Assembly: GCA_035652495.1 (NCBI GenBank)
Contig: DASRDS010000236.1
Coordinates: 12,468-76,467, forward strand
Length of the DNA stretch: 64,000 nucleotides
From: DASRDS01 sp035652495
GTDB taxonomy: Bacteria > Gemmatimonadota > Gemmatimonadetes > Gemmatimonadales > Gemmatimonadaceae
Direction of reading: 5' to 3'
The notes beneath the pieces were generated by a model, which searched no databases, was not told the DNA's origin, and saw only the letters and a program-made list of their open reading frames with translations. Each line of letters starts with the position of its first letter. Position 1 is the stretch's first letter. The position numbers and the translations under genes were made by a program. This document shows positions 1 through 8,629 of the stretch, in pieces.

Positions 1-413
1 CGCACGACATCCTCGACGAGCATTCGACCATCCGGCGCCTCCAGCTGCTCCCCGCCAGCCTGGACCGTCAACCGCTTGAGCAGCAAGATCACCCTCTCAG
101 GCGGCTCACCTTTCATGCGCTCAGACCGGGCGAGTGCCCCGACGGCGTCTCGCAGGCTGTCGATAATCGATGCCTCACCGAGCAACCGCTCGGCCCAGTT
201 CAGCCGATCTTGCGCCTGCGAAAGGAGCCGAGCGCTGCGGATGTTTTGTTCCTGCGCCTTCGCGATCGCCGCCACCGCGCGACTCAGCAACGTGTGCGTC
301 GCCTCAGCAGGCGTTACGTCGTCGTTAAGGAACCGTCTGTGTGGGTCCGGCTGATTGGCGTGGTCGTCGATATGGCCTCCAGTTTCAACCAGCCCTACGA
401 TGAATGACGCCAC
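1..413 (-). CDS. hypothetical helical protein, partial (3' end missing)
   Basis: A minus-strand frame stays open from a GTG at 413 to the left edge, at least 137 codons, with an in-frame TGA a few codons upstream of the GTG. The product is hydrophilic and Ala/Arg/Glu-rich; the middle (LLSRAVAAIAKAQEQN, LNWAERLLGEAS) looks helical and possibly coiled-coil, and a GEPPERVILLLKRL segment follows. No family is recognised. It runs divergently from the secreted protein at 476. Open length and protein-like composition support a real gene, but the C-terminus lies outside the window and a plus-strand frame also stays open across part of it. Confidence 0.5.
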   Translation of the reverse strand, partial: MASFIVGLVETGGHIDDHANQPDPHRRFLNDDVTPAEATHTLLSRAVAAIAKAQEQNIRSARLLSQAQDRLNWAERLLGEASIIDSLRDAVGALARSERMKGEPPERVILLLKRLTVQAGGEQLEAPDGRMLVEDVV

Positions 414-475
414 CAAACAACGTCAAGGGTGGAGGACAGCGTGCGTTTTAGTGTATCTGCGGCTAGCTTCGACGC

Positions 476-778
476 ATGCGGTTGGTCGGCGGGGTCTTGG
501 CCAGCGTGATGCTGATGTTTGCGTTTGCCGTGCAGAGCAACCTGATCTGTCCGGTCGAGGCACCCGCACATCATCATGCGCCCTGCGATAAGGCGCCGGC
601 CAAGACGCAGGCTCCCGTCTGCTGCTGGACCGTGGCAACATGCACGGCGCCGGCGTTACCGGCGACCCACACGGCCGAAATTGCTCGGGCACCCCTGGAT
701 CGAACTGCCTCCGTCGCGAGCGTACAACCGCCGCGGTCGATCGTCTTCGCACCTGAAACCCCACCTCCGAGAGCCTAG
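476..778 (+). CDS. small secreted Cys/His-rich protein
   Basis: This 100-residue protein starts with a clear signal peptide (MRLVGGVLASVMLMFAFAVQ) and continues with a stretch carrying a HHH triplet and cysteines at CP, PCDK, CCW and ATC, then a Pro/Ala-rich tail. Cys plus His clustering in a small exported protein suggests metal binding; this is inference. It lies 40 bp upstream of a Met/His-rich outer-membrane protein in the same direction, so the two probably form one unit. No good ribosome binding site precedes the ATG. No specific family is recognised. Confidence 0.6.
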   Translation: MRLVGGVLASVMLMFAFAVQSNLICPVEAPAHHHAPCDKAPAKTQAPVCCWTVATCTAPALPATHTAEIARAPLDRTASVASVQPPRSIVFAPETPPPRA

Positions 779-818
779 CGGATCACCCGCTCACGCTTCT
801 TCTCGGAGGTAGTCACAT

Positions 819-2099
819 ATGCAGGTGGCATCATGCGTGCGCGTCCTTTTGGGCGCGGCACTGCTCGTTGGTGTTCGGTTGAACGGCCAAGATATGAGCT
901 CGATGCACATGGGATCCGACCCGCTCGGCATCCCGATAAATCGATTGGGATCAGGCACGTCCTGGCTGCCCGATGTATCGCCGATGCACGCCGAACACGC
1001 GATGCTCGGGAGCTGGCAGTTCATGCTCCACTATCTCGCGTTCGCGACCTACGACCATCAGGAAAGCGCGCGCAACATCGACGGCGCGACGCAGTTCAAC
1101 GGGATCGACTGGTTCATGGGCATGGCTCAGCACGAACTTGCCGGCGGGCGGTTCGACCTGCGGGCCATGATGAGCACCGACCCGTTCACGGTCGGGAAGG
1201 CCGGTTACCCGTTGCTGCTCCAGACGGGCGAGTCGTACCGCGGCGAGCCGCTGCACGACCGCCAGCATCCCCACGATCTCTTCATGGAGCTCGCGGCGCT
1301 GTACGATGTGCCGGTCACCTCGCACCTCGGCGTCGAGATCTACGCCGCGCCAGTCGGCGAGCCCGCGCTCGGTCCCGTCGCCTATCCGCACCGCCCATCC
1401 GCGGCCGGTGATCCGTTCGCCGTGCTCGGGCATCATTGGCAAGACGCAACCCACGTATCGTTCGGCGTGGTGACCGCCGGCATCTTCACGCATGACGTGA
1501 AGCTCGAAGGCTCGATTTTCAACGGGCGCGAACCGGACGAGACGCGCACGAACTTCGACTTTCGGCCGCTCGATTCGTACAGTGGGCGACTGACGGTCAA
1601 CCCCGCGCCCGAGTGGAGCTTCAGCGCATCGTACGGGTACCTCAAGAGTCCCGAAGGCCTGACGCCAACGATCGCGCAGCACCGTATGGGCGCCTCCGTT
1701 TTGTTCGACCGGCCGTTCAACGGCAAAGGCGAGTGGTCGACGGCGTTCGTCTACGGCGCGAATCTCTACTCCGACAGTCCGCAGTTGTCGAACAGTGCGA
1801 CGATCGAGACGACCATCGATGTCGATGGCCGCAACAGCGTGTTCGCTCGGCTCGAGTATGTGAACAAAGATGCGTACGACCTCGCGCTCGGCGCCGCACC
1901 GCCCGCGCAGCGATTCGACGTCGAGTCGGGGAGCTTTGGCTACACGCGCGAGATTCTACGTGAGGTGGGCATCGCGATCGGCGTTGGCGGGGTGATCAAC
2001 GTCGATGTGATTCCCGCGACATTGCGCCCTTACTATAGCACACGCTCACCATATGGGTTCGGCGTCTTTCTCCGATTCCGTCCCTCGTCGAGAATGTGA
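819..2099 (+). CDS. predicted outer-membrane beta-barrel protein with Met/His-rich N-terminus
   Basis: The 426-residue product has an N-terminal signal sequence ending near QDMSSMHMG, so the mature N-terminus is rich in Met and His (DMSSMHMG, SPMHAEHAM, HDRQHPHD). The rest alternates polar and hydrophobic residues with many aromatic positions and ends in a strand finishing FGVFLRFRPSSRM, as in outer-membrane barrels. Comparable proteins are often found beside copper or other metal-handling genes, and the preceding Cys/His-rich secreted protein fits that, but no transport substrate can be read directly. A strong GGAGG sits 8 bases before the ATG at 819. The stop is one base from the next ATG, so it is co-translated with the reductase. 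Confidence 0.72.
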   Translation: MQVASCVRVLLGAALLVGVRLNGQDMSSMHMGSDPLGIPINRLGSGTSWLPDVSPMHAEHAMLGSWQFMLHYLAFATYDHQESARNIDGATQFNGIDWFMGMAQHELAGGRFDLRAMMSTDPFTVGKAGYPLLLQTGESYRGEPLHDRQHPHDLFMELAALYDVPVTSHLGVEIYAAPVGEPALGPVAYPHRPSAAGDPFAVLGHHWQDATHVSFGVVTAGIFTHDVKLEGSIFNGREPDETRTNFDFRPLDSYSGRLTVNPAPEWSFSASYGYLKSPEGLTPTIAQHRMGASVLFDRPFNGKGEWSTAFVYGANLYSDSPQLSNSATIETTIDVDGRNSVFARLEYVNKDAYDLALGAAPPAQRFDVESGSFGYTREILREVGIAIGVGGVINVDVIPATLRPYYSTRSPYGFGVFLRFRPSSRM

Positions 2100-2100
2100 C

Positions 2101-2838
2101 ATGAATGATTTCCAACAACGAGTCGCGTTAGTCACCGGCGCCTCGCGTGGCATCGGGAAGGCCATCGCGCTGGCTTTGGCGGAGGCTCGCGCGTCGGTCG
2201 CGGTCAACTATCGTGAGCGACAGGACGCGGCAGACGACGTCGTCAATGCCATACGTGATGCCGGCGGAACGGCTTCGACGTTCCGCGCTGACGTGTCCGA
2301 TCGTGCCCATGTGGATGCGATGGTACGCGAAATCGAATCGCGACTGGGTCCCATTGACCTACTGGTCAACAACGCGGGCATCGCCATCGTACGTGGGCTC
2401 GATGAGCTGACCGAAGACGATTTCGATCGCACGATCGCGTCGAACTTGAAGTCCGCGTTTCTCTGCACGCGCGCCGTGCTGCCCGGTATGCGCGCCAGAC
2501 GGTGGGGGCGCATCGTCAACATCTCGTCGATCGGGGCTCGCATTGGCGCGGGTTCCGTGAGCGTCGCGTATGCGGCGGCGAAGGCTGGGCTCGAAGGGCT
2601 CACGCGAGGATATGCGCTGCGGCTCGCATCCGAGGGCATCACCGTCAATGCCATAGCGCCCGGGTTGGTCGATACTGATATGGGACAGCCGCTCATCGCG
2701 TCCGGCGTGACCGCGCGTATTCCCGTCGGACGACCGGGCACCGGTGATGAGATCGCTCAGGTTGTCATCATGCTCGCGCGCAATGGCTACATCACGGGTC
2801 AGACGATCGCGGTGAACGGCGGCTCGCTTTTCTCCTAG
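2101..2838 (+). CDS. FabG-like short-chain dehydrogenase/reductase
   Basis: A 245-residue classical SDR. Visible are the NAD(P) motif TGASRGIG near residue 15, NNAG near 90, a catalytic Ser in NISSIGARIG, and Tyr/Lys in VAYAAAKAG. The C-terminus (GGSLFS) is typical of 3-oxoacyl-ACP reductase-like enzymes. The start at 2101 (MNDFQQRVALVTG) is chosen because the beta-1 strand follows it directly; an earlier in-frame ATG at 2053 would overlap the upstream gene. It begins one base after the outer-membrane protein stop. Specific substrate is unknown, and SDR paralogues are too many to assign fabG itself. Confidence 0.85.
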   Translation: MNDFQQRVALVTGASRGIGKAIALALAEARASVAVNYRERQDAADDVVNAIRDAGGTASTFRADVSDRAHVDAMVREIESRLGPIDLLVNNAGIAIVRGLDELTEDDFDRTIASNLKSAFLCTRAVLPGMRARRWGRIVNISSIGARIGAGSVSVAYAAAKAGLEGLTRGYALRLASEGITVNAIAPGLVDTDMGQPLIASGVTARIPVGRPGTGDEIAQVVIMLARNGYITGQTIAVNGGSLFS

Positions 2839-2868
2839 GCGGGGTCGTTGGCGGGACGCGAGTGCGCG

Positions 2869-3657
2869 CTACCTAAAGCGCCAGACTGCCAACCCTTTCA
2901 CGGAATCCGGGACGCGGTACGATCGCACGCGGAAAACGCGATCGATGAGGTCGACGGATAAGTGATCGGCATCGTCGACTTCGGCTGCGACTCGACCCTG
3001 GTCGAGGACAATAAAGTGGTTGCCATATTCGGACGCAACGTTGAGGTCGTGCAAAATGGCGATCACGGTGCAATTGTGCCGCAATAGGCCGCGGGCGAGA
3101 TCCAGGATCTGCATCTGATAGTGCAGATCGAGGCTCGACGTGGGCTCGTCGAGAAAGAGATAGCGATGCTCGCCGGCATCGTCATAGTTCCAGATTTGTG
3201 CCAACACGCGCGCCAGCTGGGTTTTCTGCTTTTCGCCAGCGGAGAGTGTCGGATACGCTTGGTCGCGTTTGTTCGATAGACCGACGAGCTCCAACGCGCG
3301 GTCGACGATCGCTAGGTCGGTTGTCGCGGGTACGCGACCGTAGTATGGATATCGTCCCATGAGCGCGACGTCGCGGACACTCAACGCGAAGGCGAGATCA
3401 ACGGTTTGCGAGAGCACGGCTCGTTGTTTGGCGAGACGTGACGGTGCGATGTGTGAGAGTGGCGCGTCATCGTAACGCACATCGCCTGCGGTCGGGCGCA
3501 AGAGACCGGTCGCGATTTTGAGCAGCGTTGTTTTGCCGGCGCCATTGGGTCCCAAAATCACATTGAATGCGCCTGGCGAAAATCGCACCGACACATCGTC
3601 GATGATCTGGGTGTTTCCGACGCGGTGGGTGATCTCGGAAAGGGAGATCACGACCAC
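2869..3657 (-). CDS. hmuV: heme/B12-type ABC transporter ATP-binding protein
   Basis: This 262-residue ATPase powers the iron-chelate importer of this locus. It shows Walker A GPNGAGKTT near residue 38, the signature LSAGEKQK near 140, Walker B LFLDEPTSSLD near 168 and the switch His in AILHDLN. The arrangement is that of FecE/BtuD/HmuV ATPases. The start is GTG at 3657, overlapping the permease 3' end by 10 bp, which implies translational coupling. The neighbours (permease, binding protein resembling HmuT, TonB-dependent receptor) support heme rather than B12, but the ATPase alone cannot separate these. Confidence 0.88.
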   Translation of the reverse strand: MVVISLSEITHRVGNTQIIDDVSVRFSPGAFNVILGPNGAGKTTLLKIATGLLRPTAGDVRYDDAPLSHIAPSRLAKQRAVLSQTVDLAFALSVRDVALMGRYPYYGRVPATTDLAIVDRALELVGLSNKRDQAYPTLSAGEKQKTQLARVLAQIWNYDDAGEHRYLFLDEPTSSLDLHYQMQILDLARGLLRHNCTVIAILHDLNVASEYGNHFIVLDQGRVAAEVDDADHLSVDLIDRVFRVRSYRVPDSVKGLAVWRFR

Positions 3658-4682
3658 GCCCCCAATCGGCCGCGCTGATGCAGGAGAATCGACAAGAACA
3701 CCGGCGCGCCAACGATAGCCGTGATGATGCCGATCGGCAGCTCAGCCGGTCGCACGATGACGCGCGCCACGATGTCGACGCATGTCATGAACAAAGCGCC
3801 GAGGAGCGCGGAGGCCGGGATCAGAAAGACGTAGTCGGCCGAGCGAATCAATCGCAGGATATGCGGCACGATGAGGCCAACGAACGCAATGACGCCGACG
3901 AGGGCGGTCGCGACCGCGACCATGAGCGTATTGACGATGAGCAACCGCACTACGAGGGTCCGCGGATCGATCCCCAGGTACGCCGCCTCGTCCTCGCCGA
4001 GCATGAGCGCATTGAGTGCCTTCCCATATCGCCGTGACCACAGGTAGCACCCGGCGAACGCGATGGCGACCAGGATGGCGCCGCCCCAATCGGCGGTCGT
4101 AAAGGTCCCCAGGTTCCAGAACGTGATATTCCGGGCCTGCGGATCGCGGGCGATGTATGACAGAAATCCCGTGCCCGCCGCCGAGACCGCATTGACGGCG
4201 ATGCCGGCGAGGAGGAGTGTCAGGACGTTTACTTTCCCGAACGCGGTCGATAGCCGATATACCAGTACGGTCGCTACAAACCCGCCGATAAACGCCATCA
4301 CTGGTCCCGCGAACGCGAAGGCGAAGTGCGAGCCGAACACGAATACCAGCGCGGCACCCAGAGCCGCGCCGGCTGAGGTGCCAACCAACCCTGGCTCGAC
4401 GATCGGGTTTCTGAACAGGCCCTGCATCAATGTGCCGGATACACCGAGGACGGCTCCCGTGAGCGCGGCCAGCAGGGCGCGGGGGAGACGAAGTTGGATG
4501 AAGATGTTTCTATCTAACGTGTCGGCTCGCGTCGCCTCGAAGAGGAGCTGATACATGCGATGCGGCGAGTAGGAGATCGCGCCGACGCCCGCCGACGCGA
4601 CTAGCGCGACGGCGAGCAGGCATAGCAGTGCGAGATATATGTGGCCATACGAGAGACGGCGCAGCATCTCACGACGCCGCAT
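3648..4682 (-). CDS. hmuU: FecCD-type ABC transporter permease
   Basis: A 344-residue polytopic protein with about ten hydrophobic segments, the inner-membrane channel of the importer. Typical FecCD family features are RLPRALLAALTGAVLGVSGTLMQGLFRNP near residue 60-90 and VGLIVPHILR near 270. The start at 4682 (MRRREML) is chosen because it lies 2 bases after the binding-protein stop and just before the first membrane segment; the frame stays open further upstream but only as antisense-like composition. It overlaps the ATPase gene by 10 bp. Confidence 0.88.
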   Translation of the reverse strand: MRRREMLRRLSYGHIYLALLCLLAVALVASAGVGAISYSPHRMYQLLFEATRADTLDRNIFIQLRLPRALLAALTGAVLGVSGTLMQGLFRNPIVEPGLVGTSAGAALGAALVFVFGSHFAFAFAGPVMAFIGGFVATVLVYRLSTAFGKVNVLTLLLAGIAVNAVSAAGTGFLSYIARDPQARNITFWNLGTFTTADWGGAILVAIAFAGCYLWSRRYGKALNALMLGEDEAAYLGIDPRTLVVRLLIVNTLMVAVATALVGVIAFVGLIVPHILRLIRSADYVFLIPASALLGALFMTCVDIVARVIVRPAELPIGIITAIVGAPVFLSILLHQRGRLGAWS

Positions 4683-4684
4683 CT

Positions 4685-5521
4685 CTACGGATGGAAGATC
4701 TTTTCGAACTTTCGCACGGTCGCCGGCGTGCGCGGACCGAAGTACATGACTTCGGTCTCGTCGATACGATAGATCTGGCCGTTCTTTCCCGCCGGCGTGA
4801 GATCGACGCCCGGCAGCTTCCGGAATGCATCGACACTGCCAACGCGATCGAATCCGACGTCGGTCGCCAGGATGATATCCGGCGCCGACCGCGCGATGAT
4901 CTCCGGTGTCAGCCGCTGCATGTTGCCGGTGGTGTCGATGGCGTTGACGCCGCCGGCCCAGCGGATGATCTGCGTCGCCGGTCCCTGTCCCGTGACGCCG
5001 AGGTATGTGTTCCCTAGCTGGCCGAAATGCATCACGAGGACACGCGGGCGTGGCTTGCCGGCCCAACGCGCGGTGTCGGCGAAGACGGCATTCATTCCGG
5101 CCTTCCAACGCGCAACGACGCTGTCCGCCGCGGCGGTCCGGCCGAACCGATGGCCGAGGTCTGTCATGAGCAGCTCGGCGCTATCCAGCGATGAACCCGG
5201 GGGCAGCGTCACCACCGGAATCCCTACTTTTCGCAGCTGATCCAGCACGGTCTCCGGCCCGACATTTCCATCCGTCAATAACACCGATGGGTGCATCGAC
5301 GTAATACCCTCGGCGCTCAACGCCCGATGGTATCCAACGGACGGCAGCTTGGTGATCTCGGACGGATAGATCGACGTCAAGTCTCGCGCGACCAGATGCG
5401 ACTGCGCGCCGATGTCATAGATGAATTCGTTGATCTGCTTTGACACGCAGACCACCCTTGAAAAATCGACCGGGTCACTAAAACAGATAAGATAGAGTAA
5501 TACCTGTATAAATCGCGGCAT
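4685..5521 (-). CDS. hmuT: heme-type periplasmic binding protein, start uncertain
   Basis: The product resembles HmuT hemin-binding proteins of the cluster A periplasmic binding family: SHLVARDLTSIYP, then VGYHRALSAEG, then PSVLLTDGNVGPE. It should hand its ligand to the FecCD permease. The ATG at 5521 gives 278 residues with a short N-terminal hydrophobic stretch (FIQVLLYLICF) that could act as a signal peptide, but no clean cleavage site or lipobox follows. This start overlaps the receptor 3' end by 44 bp. A GTG near 5448 has a better AAGGG binding site but would remove the export signal and the first beta strand. Identity is firm; the start is not. Confidence 0.8.
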   Translation of the reverse strand: MPRFIQVLLYLICFSDPVDFSRVVCVSKQINEFIYDIGAQSHLVARDLTSIYPSEITKLPSVGYHRALSAEGITSMHPSVLLTDGNVGPETVLDQLRKVGIPVVTLPPGSSLDSAELLMTDLGHRFGRTAAADSVVARWKAGMNAVFADTARWAGKPRPRVLVMHFGQLGNTYLGVTGQGPATQIIRWAGGVNAIDTTGNMQRLTPEIIARSAPDIILATDVGFDRVGSVDAFRKLPGVDLTPAGKNGQIYRIDETEVMYFGPRTPATVRKFEKIFHP

Positions 5522-7754
5522 GATATGGTGCGGGTAGAAAATATCCGTCGCCGGTTCCACCATCAGGTCCTTGAGCGAGGCCTTTGTAATTGGGCCCCAC
5601 GAATAAGAACGTGTAGTACGTCTCGCTCGTTAGGTTATTCCCGCCGACGAAGGCATCGATCTTGAACCGGTCGAGCATCGTCGCCTTGTAGCCGACTTTG
5701 GCACCCAGGATGTCGTAGCCATGGACCCAGGTCGAGTTATCGAACGTGACCGGCACCTTGTCCGTGTGTTGGAACGTCCCATTGGCATAGAGGCCGAGCG
5801 CCGTGTGCGCGTCCAGGCCAGCGGCGAGGAAATTCTTCGGCACCCTCGCGACCTGGTTGCCATCGAACGTCTGAAAATCGATGTAGCGCGCGTCCGTATA
5901 TGTGTACGAAACCCATGGACGCAGGGCATCGAGGGCCAGATAACTGAGTGACGCTTCGACACCGCGATTGCGCTGCTTGCCCGCGTTCGTCGTAAACGTC
6001 ACCGAGTTGCTCGTCTCACTGATCAGTTTATCGGTGTTCTCGAGATCGTAGAACGTGAGCTCACCGGTCAGGCGCTTATCCAGCAACGCCGTGTGCGCCC
6101 CCAGTTCGTATTGGACCGCCCGCTCGGGTTTGATCGCGGTGTTGACCGTGCCGTTGTTCGCGACGGCGTCCGTGAGCAGGGGAGGGGTATACCCAGCGCT
6201 GATGTCGCCGAAGATCGCGAGCTGGTCTCCCAATCCCTTCGAGACCGCGATGCGAGGCGTGAACACCGTGCCGAACGATTTCGTGAGCGTCGACGTCGTA
6301 TCGAACACCTGCCCGTTCTTGAGCAGATTGTGGATGGCGAACGTGTTCTTGTTCAAGCTGCCGCCGACTGTCACGGCGACCTGGCTGGGCAAGGTCACGG
6401 TCCACTCGGTGAACAGGTACCCGTTGACCGCGTAGTTCTCCATGTCACTCGGCCGCTCCGGATACGGCGGCGCGGGGATGATGAACACGCCGTTCGACGT
6501 CACGTTGGACCGCTGGATCATCCCGCCGACGGTGCCGTGCAATCCGACGATTCCGACTTGCGTGTTGTAGTTGAACGCCGTCCGGGCGCCGAGGTTGAAC
6601 TGGTTGGCGTCGGTGAAGCCGTGGGCAAACGGCTGGTGGCTCGAGCGGCCGCTGCCGAACAGCGTCGTCTGATTGCTGAAATGATCGTCGATCGAGTAGG
6701 TGTCGGTGATCCCGGCGACGACACTCGAGAGGTTGATCGCCGAGTTGTTCGCGAGGTAATTCCCGTCGCTCACCGGGCGGCGGCCGTAGAAATCGGAGCT
6801 GTCGATCTCGCCGGCCAGGTTCTCGAATGACCGGTTGTAGGAGATGTAGCCGGTCACGAACTGATTGGAGCCGACGTGGAAATCGCCGGAGCCGTGCCAG
6901 TACTCCTTGTCGGATTCGCTATGGGGACGAAATGAGTCGAACCCCTGGTGCGCGTACGCCAGCGAAAAGTCCGACCCATCGGCGTCCGCGTGATCGAGTG
7001 TCGTCGTTGAGCGGAGCAGATCGTACGAGCCGCCCTCGATCTGCTGGCTGACCGTGGTCCCCAGCGCGCTGGGCTTCGTGGTCGTCATGAGGACCGTCCC
7101 ACCGATGTAGCCGCCGTAGAGGCTCGAGGTGGGCCCCTTGATGACCTCGACGTTGCTCAGCGTCGAGAAGTCGATGTCGTCGAGGACCGTCGTGCCGGTG
7201 GCGTCGGTGATCGGGATGTTGTTCAGGAACGTTTGGTACCCGAGACCGTTCGAGTTGGGACTGTTGCCACCCGTGCTCGGGTAGTAACCGCGGATCGTGA
7301 TGCGGGCGCCGCCGAACGGCGTGCGCGTCTGCATGAACACGCCCGGTACCGTGTTGATGGCGTCGACCAGGGACAGGCCGTCCGATCGATCCAGGTCGTC
7401 CTTGGTCAGAACCCCGGCTGATGACGGCGGGCTCGTCGCGACGACCTGGATCCCCGGCAGCGTCGCTAACGGAGTGAGCGCGATACGGATCGGCGTCGCC
7501 GCGCCCGCGAGTGACAGATGGGACGCCTCGAATCCAGGATGCGTGACGGTCAGCGACGCGATGGGTTTCTCAGGGCGGAGCGCGAACCGTCCGGCGCCAT
7601 CGGTCGTCGTGCTGACCGTGCTGCTGTCGCCGGCGACTGTGGCGTCGGCGACAGCCTGTCCTGTTGTCCCGTTGACTACCGTGCCGCGAATGACCGATTG
7701 AGCGCTCAGAGGGAGGGCGAGCAGCCAGCCACAGACGACGAGTTTGTTGATCAG
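5478..7754 (-). CDS. TonB-dependent heme-type receptor, non-AUG (CTG) start
   Basis: Outer-membrane receptor for the heme-type importer. From 7754 the frame reads a signal peptide (INKLVVCGWLLALPLSAQ), a carboxypeptidase-like regulatory domain (VIRGTVVNGTTGQAV to about residue 95), a plug (GLSLVDAINTVPGVF, ITIRGYYPS, VEVIKGPTSSLYGG) and a barrel ending in the C-terminal strand GITLSYLF; about 758 residues. There is no ATG, GTG or TTG between the upstream in-frame TGA near 7795 and a GTG at 7340, and the latter would delete the export signal and half the plug. CTG at 7754 is the codon exactly where Met is expected. The 3' end overlaps the binding-protein gene. Confidence 0.82.
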   Translation of the reverse strand: MINKLVVCGWLLALPLSAQSVIRGTVVNGTTGQAVADATVAGDSSTVSTTTDGAGRFALRPEKPIASLTVTHPGFEASHLSLAGAATPIRIALTPLATLPGIQVVATSPPSSAGVLTKDDLDRSDGLSLVDAINTVPGVFMQTRTPFGGARITIRGYYPSTGGNSPNSNGLGYQTFLNNIPITDATGTTVLDDIDFSTLSNVEVIKGPTSSLYGGYIGGTVLMTTTKPSALGTTVSQQIEGGSYDLLRSTTTLDHADADGSDFSLAYAHQGFDSFRPHSESDKEYWHGSGDFHVGSNQFVTGYISYNRSFENLAGEIDSSDFYGRRPVSDGNYLANNSAINLSSVVAGITDTYSIDDHFSNQTTLFGSGRSSHQPFAHGFTDANQFNLGARTAFNYNTQVGIVGLHGTVGGMIQRSNVTSNGVFIIPAPPYPERPSDMENYAVNGYLFTEWTVTLPSQVAVTVGGSLNKNTFAIHNLLKNGQVFDTTSTLTKSFGTVFTPRIAVSKGLGDQLAIFGDISAGYTPPLLTDAVANNGTVNTAIKPERAVQYELGAHTALLDKRLTGELTFYDLENTDKLISETSNSVTFTTNAGKQRNRGVEASLSYLALDALRPWVSYTYTDARYIDFQTFDGNQVARVPKNFLAAGLDAHTALGLYANGTFQHTDKVPVTFDNSTWVHGYDILGAKVGYKATMLDRFKIDAFVGGNNLTSETYYTFLFVGPNYKGLAQGPDGGTGDGYFLPAPYHAAIYTGITLSYLF

Positions 7755-7804
7755 TTCCGTCCGGTGGGAGATCGCCGAGATATAGCGGAGGCGTCACCCC
7801 TATG

Positions 7805-7966
7805 TCACCCGCTCTGCTTCTTCTTTTTCTTGTTCTTTTCCTCGGGCTCCTCGCGCGGCGGTCCCGATCCTGAAGGCCCGCCGGAGTGGGCTTCCTCGAA
7901 CTGCTCGGTGGGGTCCGTGGTGTGGCGTTTCTCGATCTTGTCCGGCTTCTCGCGTTTCTCACTCAT
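7805..7966 (-). CDS. small highly charged hydrophilic protein
   Basis: A 53-residue protein rich in Lys, Glu and Asp, ending in a run of lysines (EEKNKKKKKQSG). The ATG at 7966 is preferred over an upstream in-frame start at 7999 because GGGAG stands 6 bases before it. It lies 29 bp downstream of the DUF4142 gene on the same strand. The sequence looks intrinsically disordered; no function can be read from it. Confidence 0.5.
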   Translation of the reverse strand: MSEKREKPDKIEKRHTTDPTEQFEEAHSGGPSGSGPPREEPEEKNKKKKKQSG

Positions 7967-7995
7967 GGTCGTCTCCCGGTCGTTCGGCGATTCGA

Positions 7996-8616
7996 TCACG
8001 CGGCTGGGGCCGCGAGCTTGGCATCGACGGCCTGCGCATGGGTGAGGTGGCGCTGCACGATCGGCTCGGCCTTCGTGATCATCCCTTTGAGACGCGGGTT
8101 TTGTGCCTGTCCCTCGTACTGTTTCAGCAGCGCGAGCACGGTCTCATGGTCCTGCACTTGAGCGTCCATATATGTCTTATCGAACGTCGGCGCCGAGACG
8201 CTACTGAGTTGCTGTTTCTCCTGCGACACGTGGGTCGCCAGCGAGTCGTTCGCCGGTGGCTGCGGCGCAACGTGTAAGGAGTCGGCCAGTGCCTTGCCTC
8301 CATGCAGCAGTTTCGTATGATCGGCGATCATCTGTCGAGCGAACGCCTTCACGTCGGCGTGTTTCGCTTTGTCGAGCGCCGTCTTTGCCGCATCGATTTC
8401 CGCTTCGTTCGCCTCTGACAGGACGGCGAAGATCTGCGCATCGCTCGGCGCGGTGTTGACGTCGCCGCCAGCGGTCGACGTCGCCGGGGTCGTATCGGGC
8501 GACGGCATCGCTTGCCTGCCCGCTGGCTGATTGTTTGTGTTGTTGCCGCCGCCACAGGCGAGGGCAAGCGCGGACACCGTGAGAACGATCGGGGCTATTC
8601 CCAATTTGTATGGCAT
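7996..8616 (-). CDS. DUF4142 lipoprotein
   Basis: A 206-residue exported protein with a lipobox (SALALAC, Cys at about residue 21), a Pro/Thr/Asn-rich linker and a helical DUF4142 domain from about residue 55 to 200. The domain is ferritin-like in overall plan, with His/Asp/Glu positions in MIADHTKLLHGGK, QVQDHETVLALL and VQRHLTHAQ. The family is found in periplasmic proteins of unknown function. AGGAGG stands just upstream of the ATG at 8616. It is divergent from the CtaG-like gene. Confidence 0.85.
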   Translation of the reverse strand: MPYKLGIAPIVLTVSALALACGGGNNTNNQPAGRQAMPSPDTTPATSTAGGDVNTAPSDAQIFAVLSEANEAEIDAAKTALDKAKHADVKAFARQMIADHTKLLHGGKALADSLHVAPQPPANDSLATHVSQEKQQLSSVSAPTFDKTYMDAQVQDHETVLALLKQYEGQAQNPRLKGMITKAEPIVQRHLTHAQAVDAKLAAPAA

Positions 8617-8629
8617 TCAATTCCTCCTG

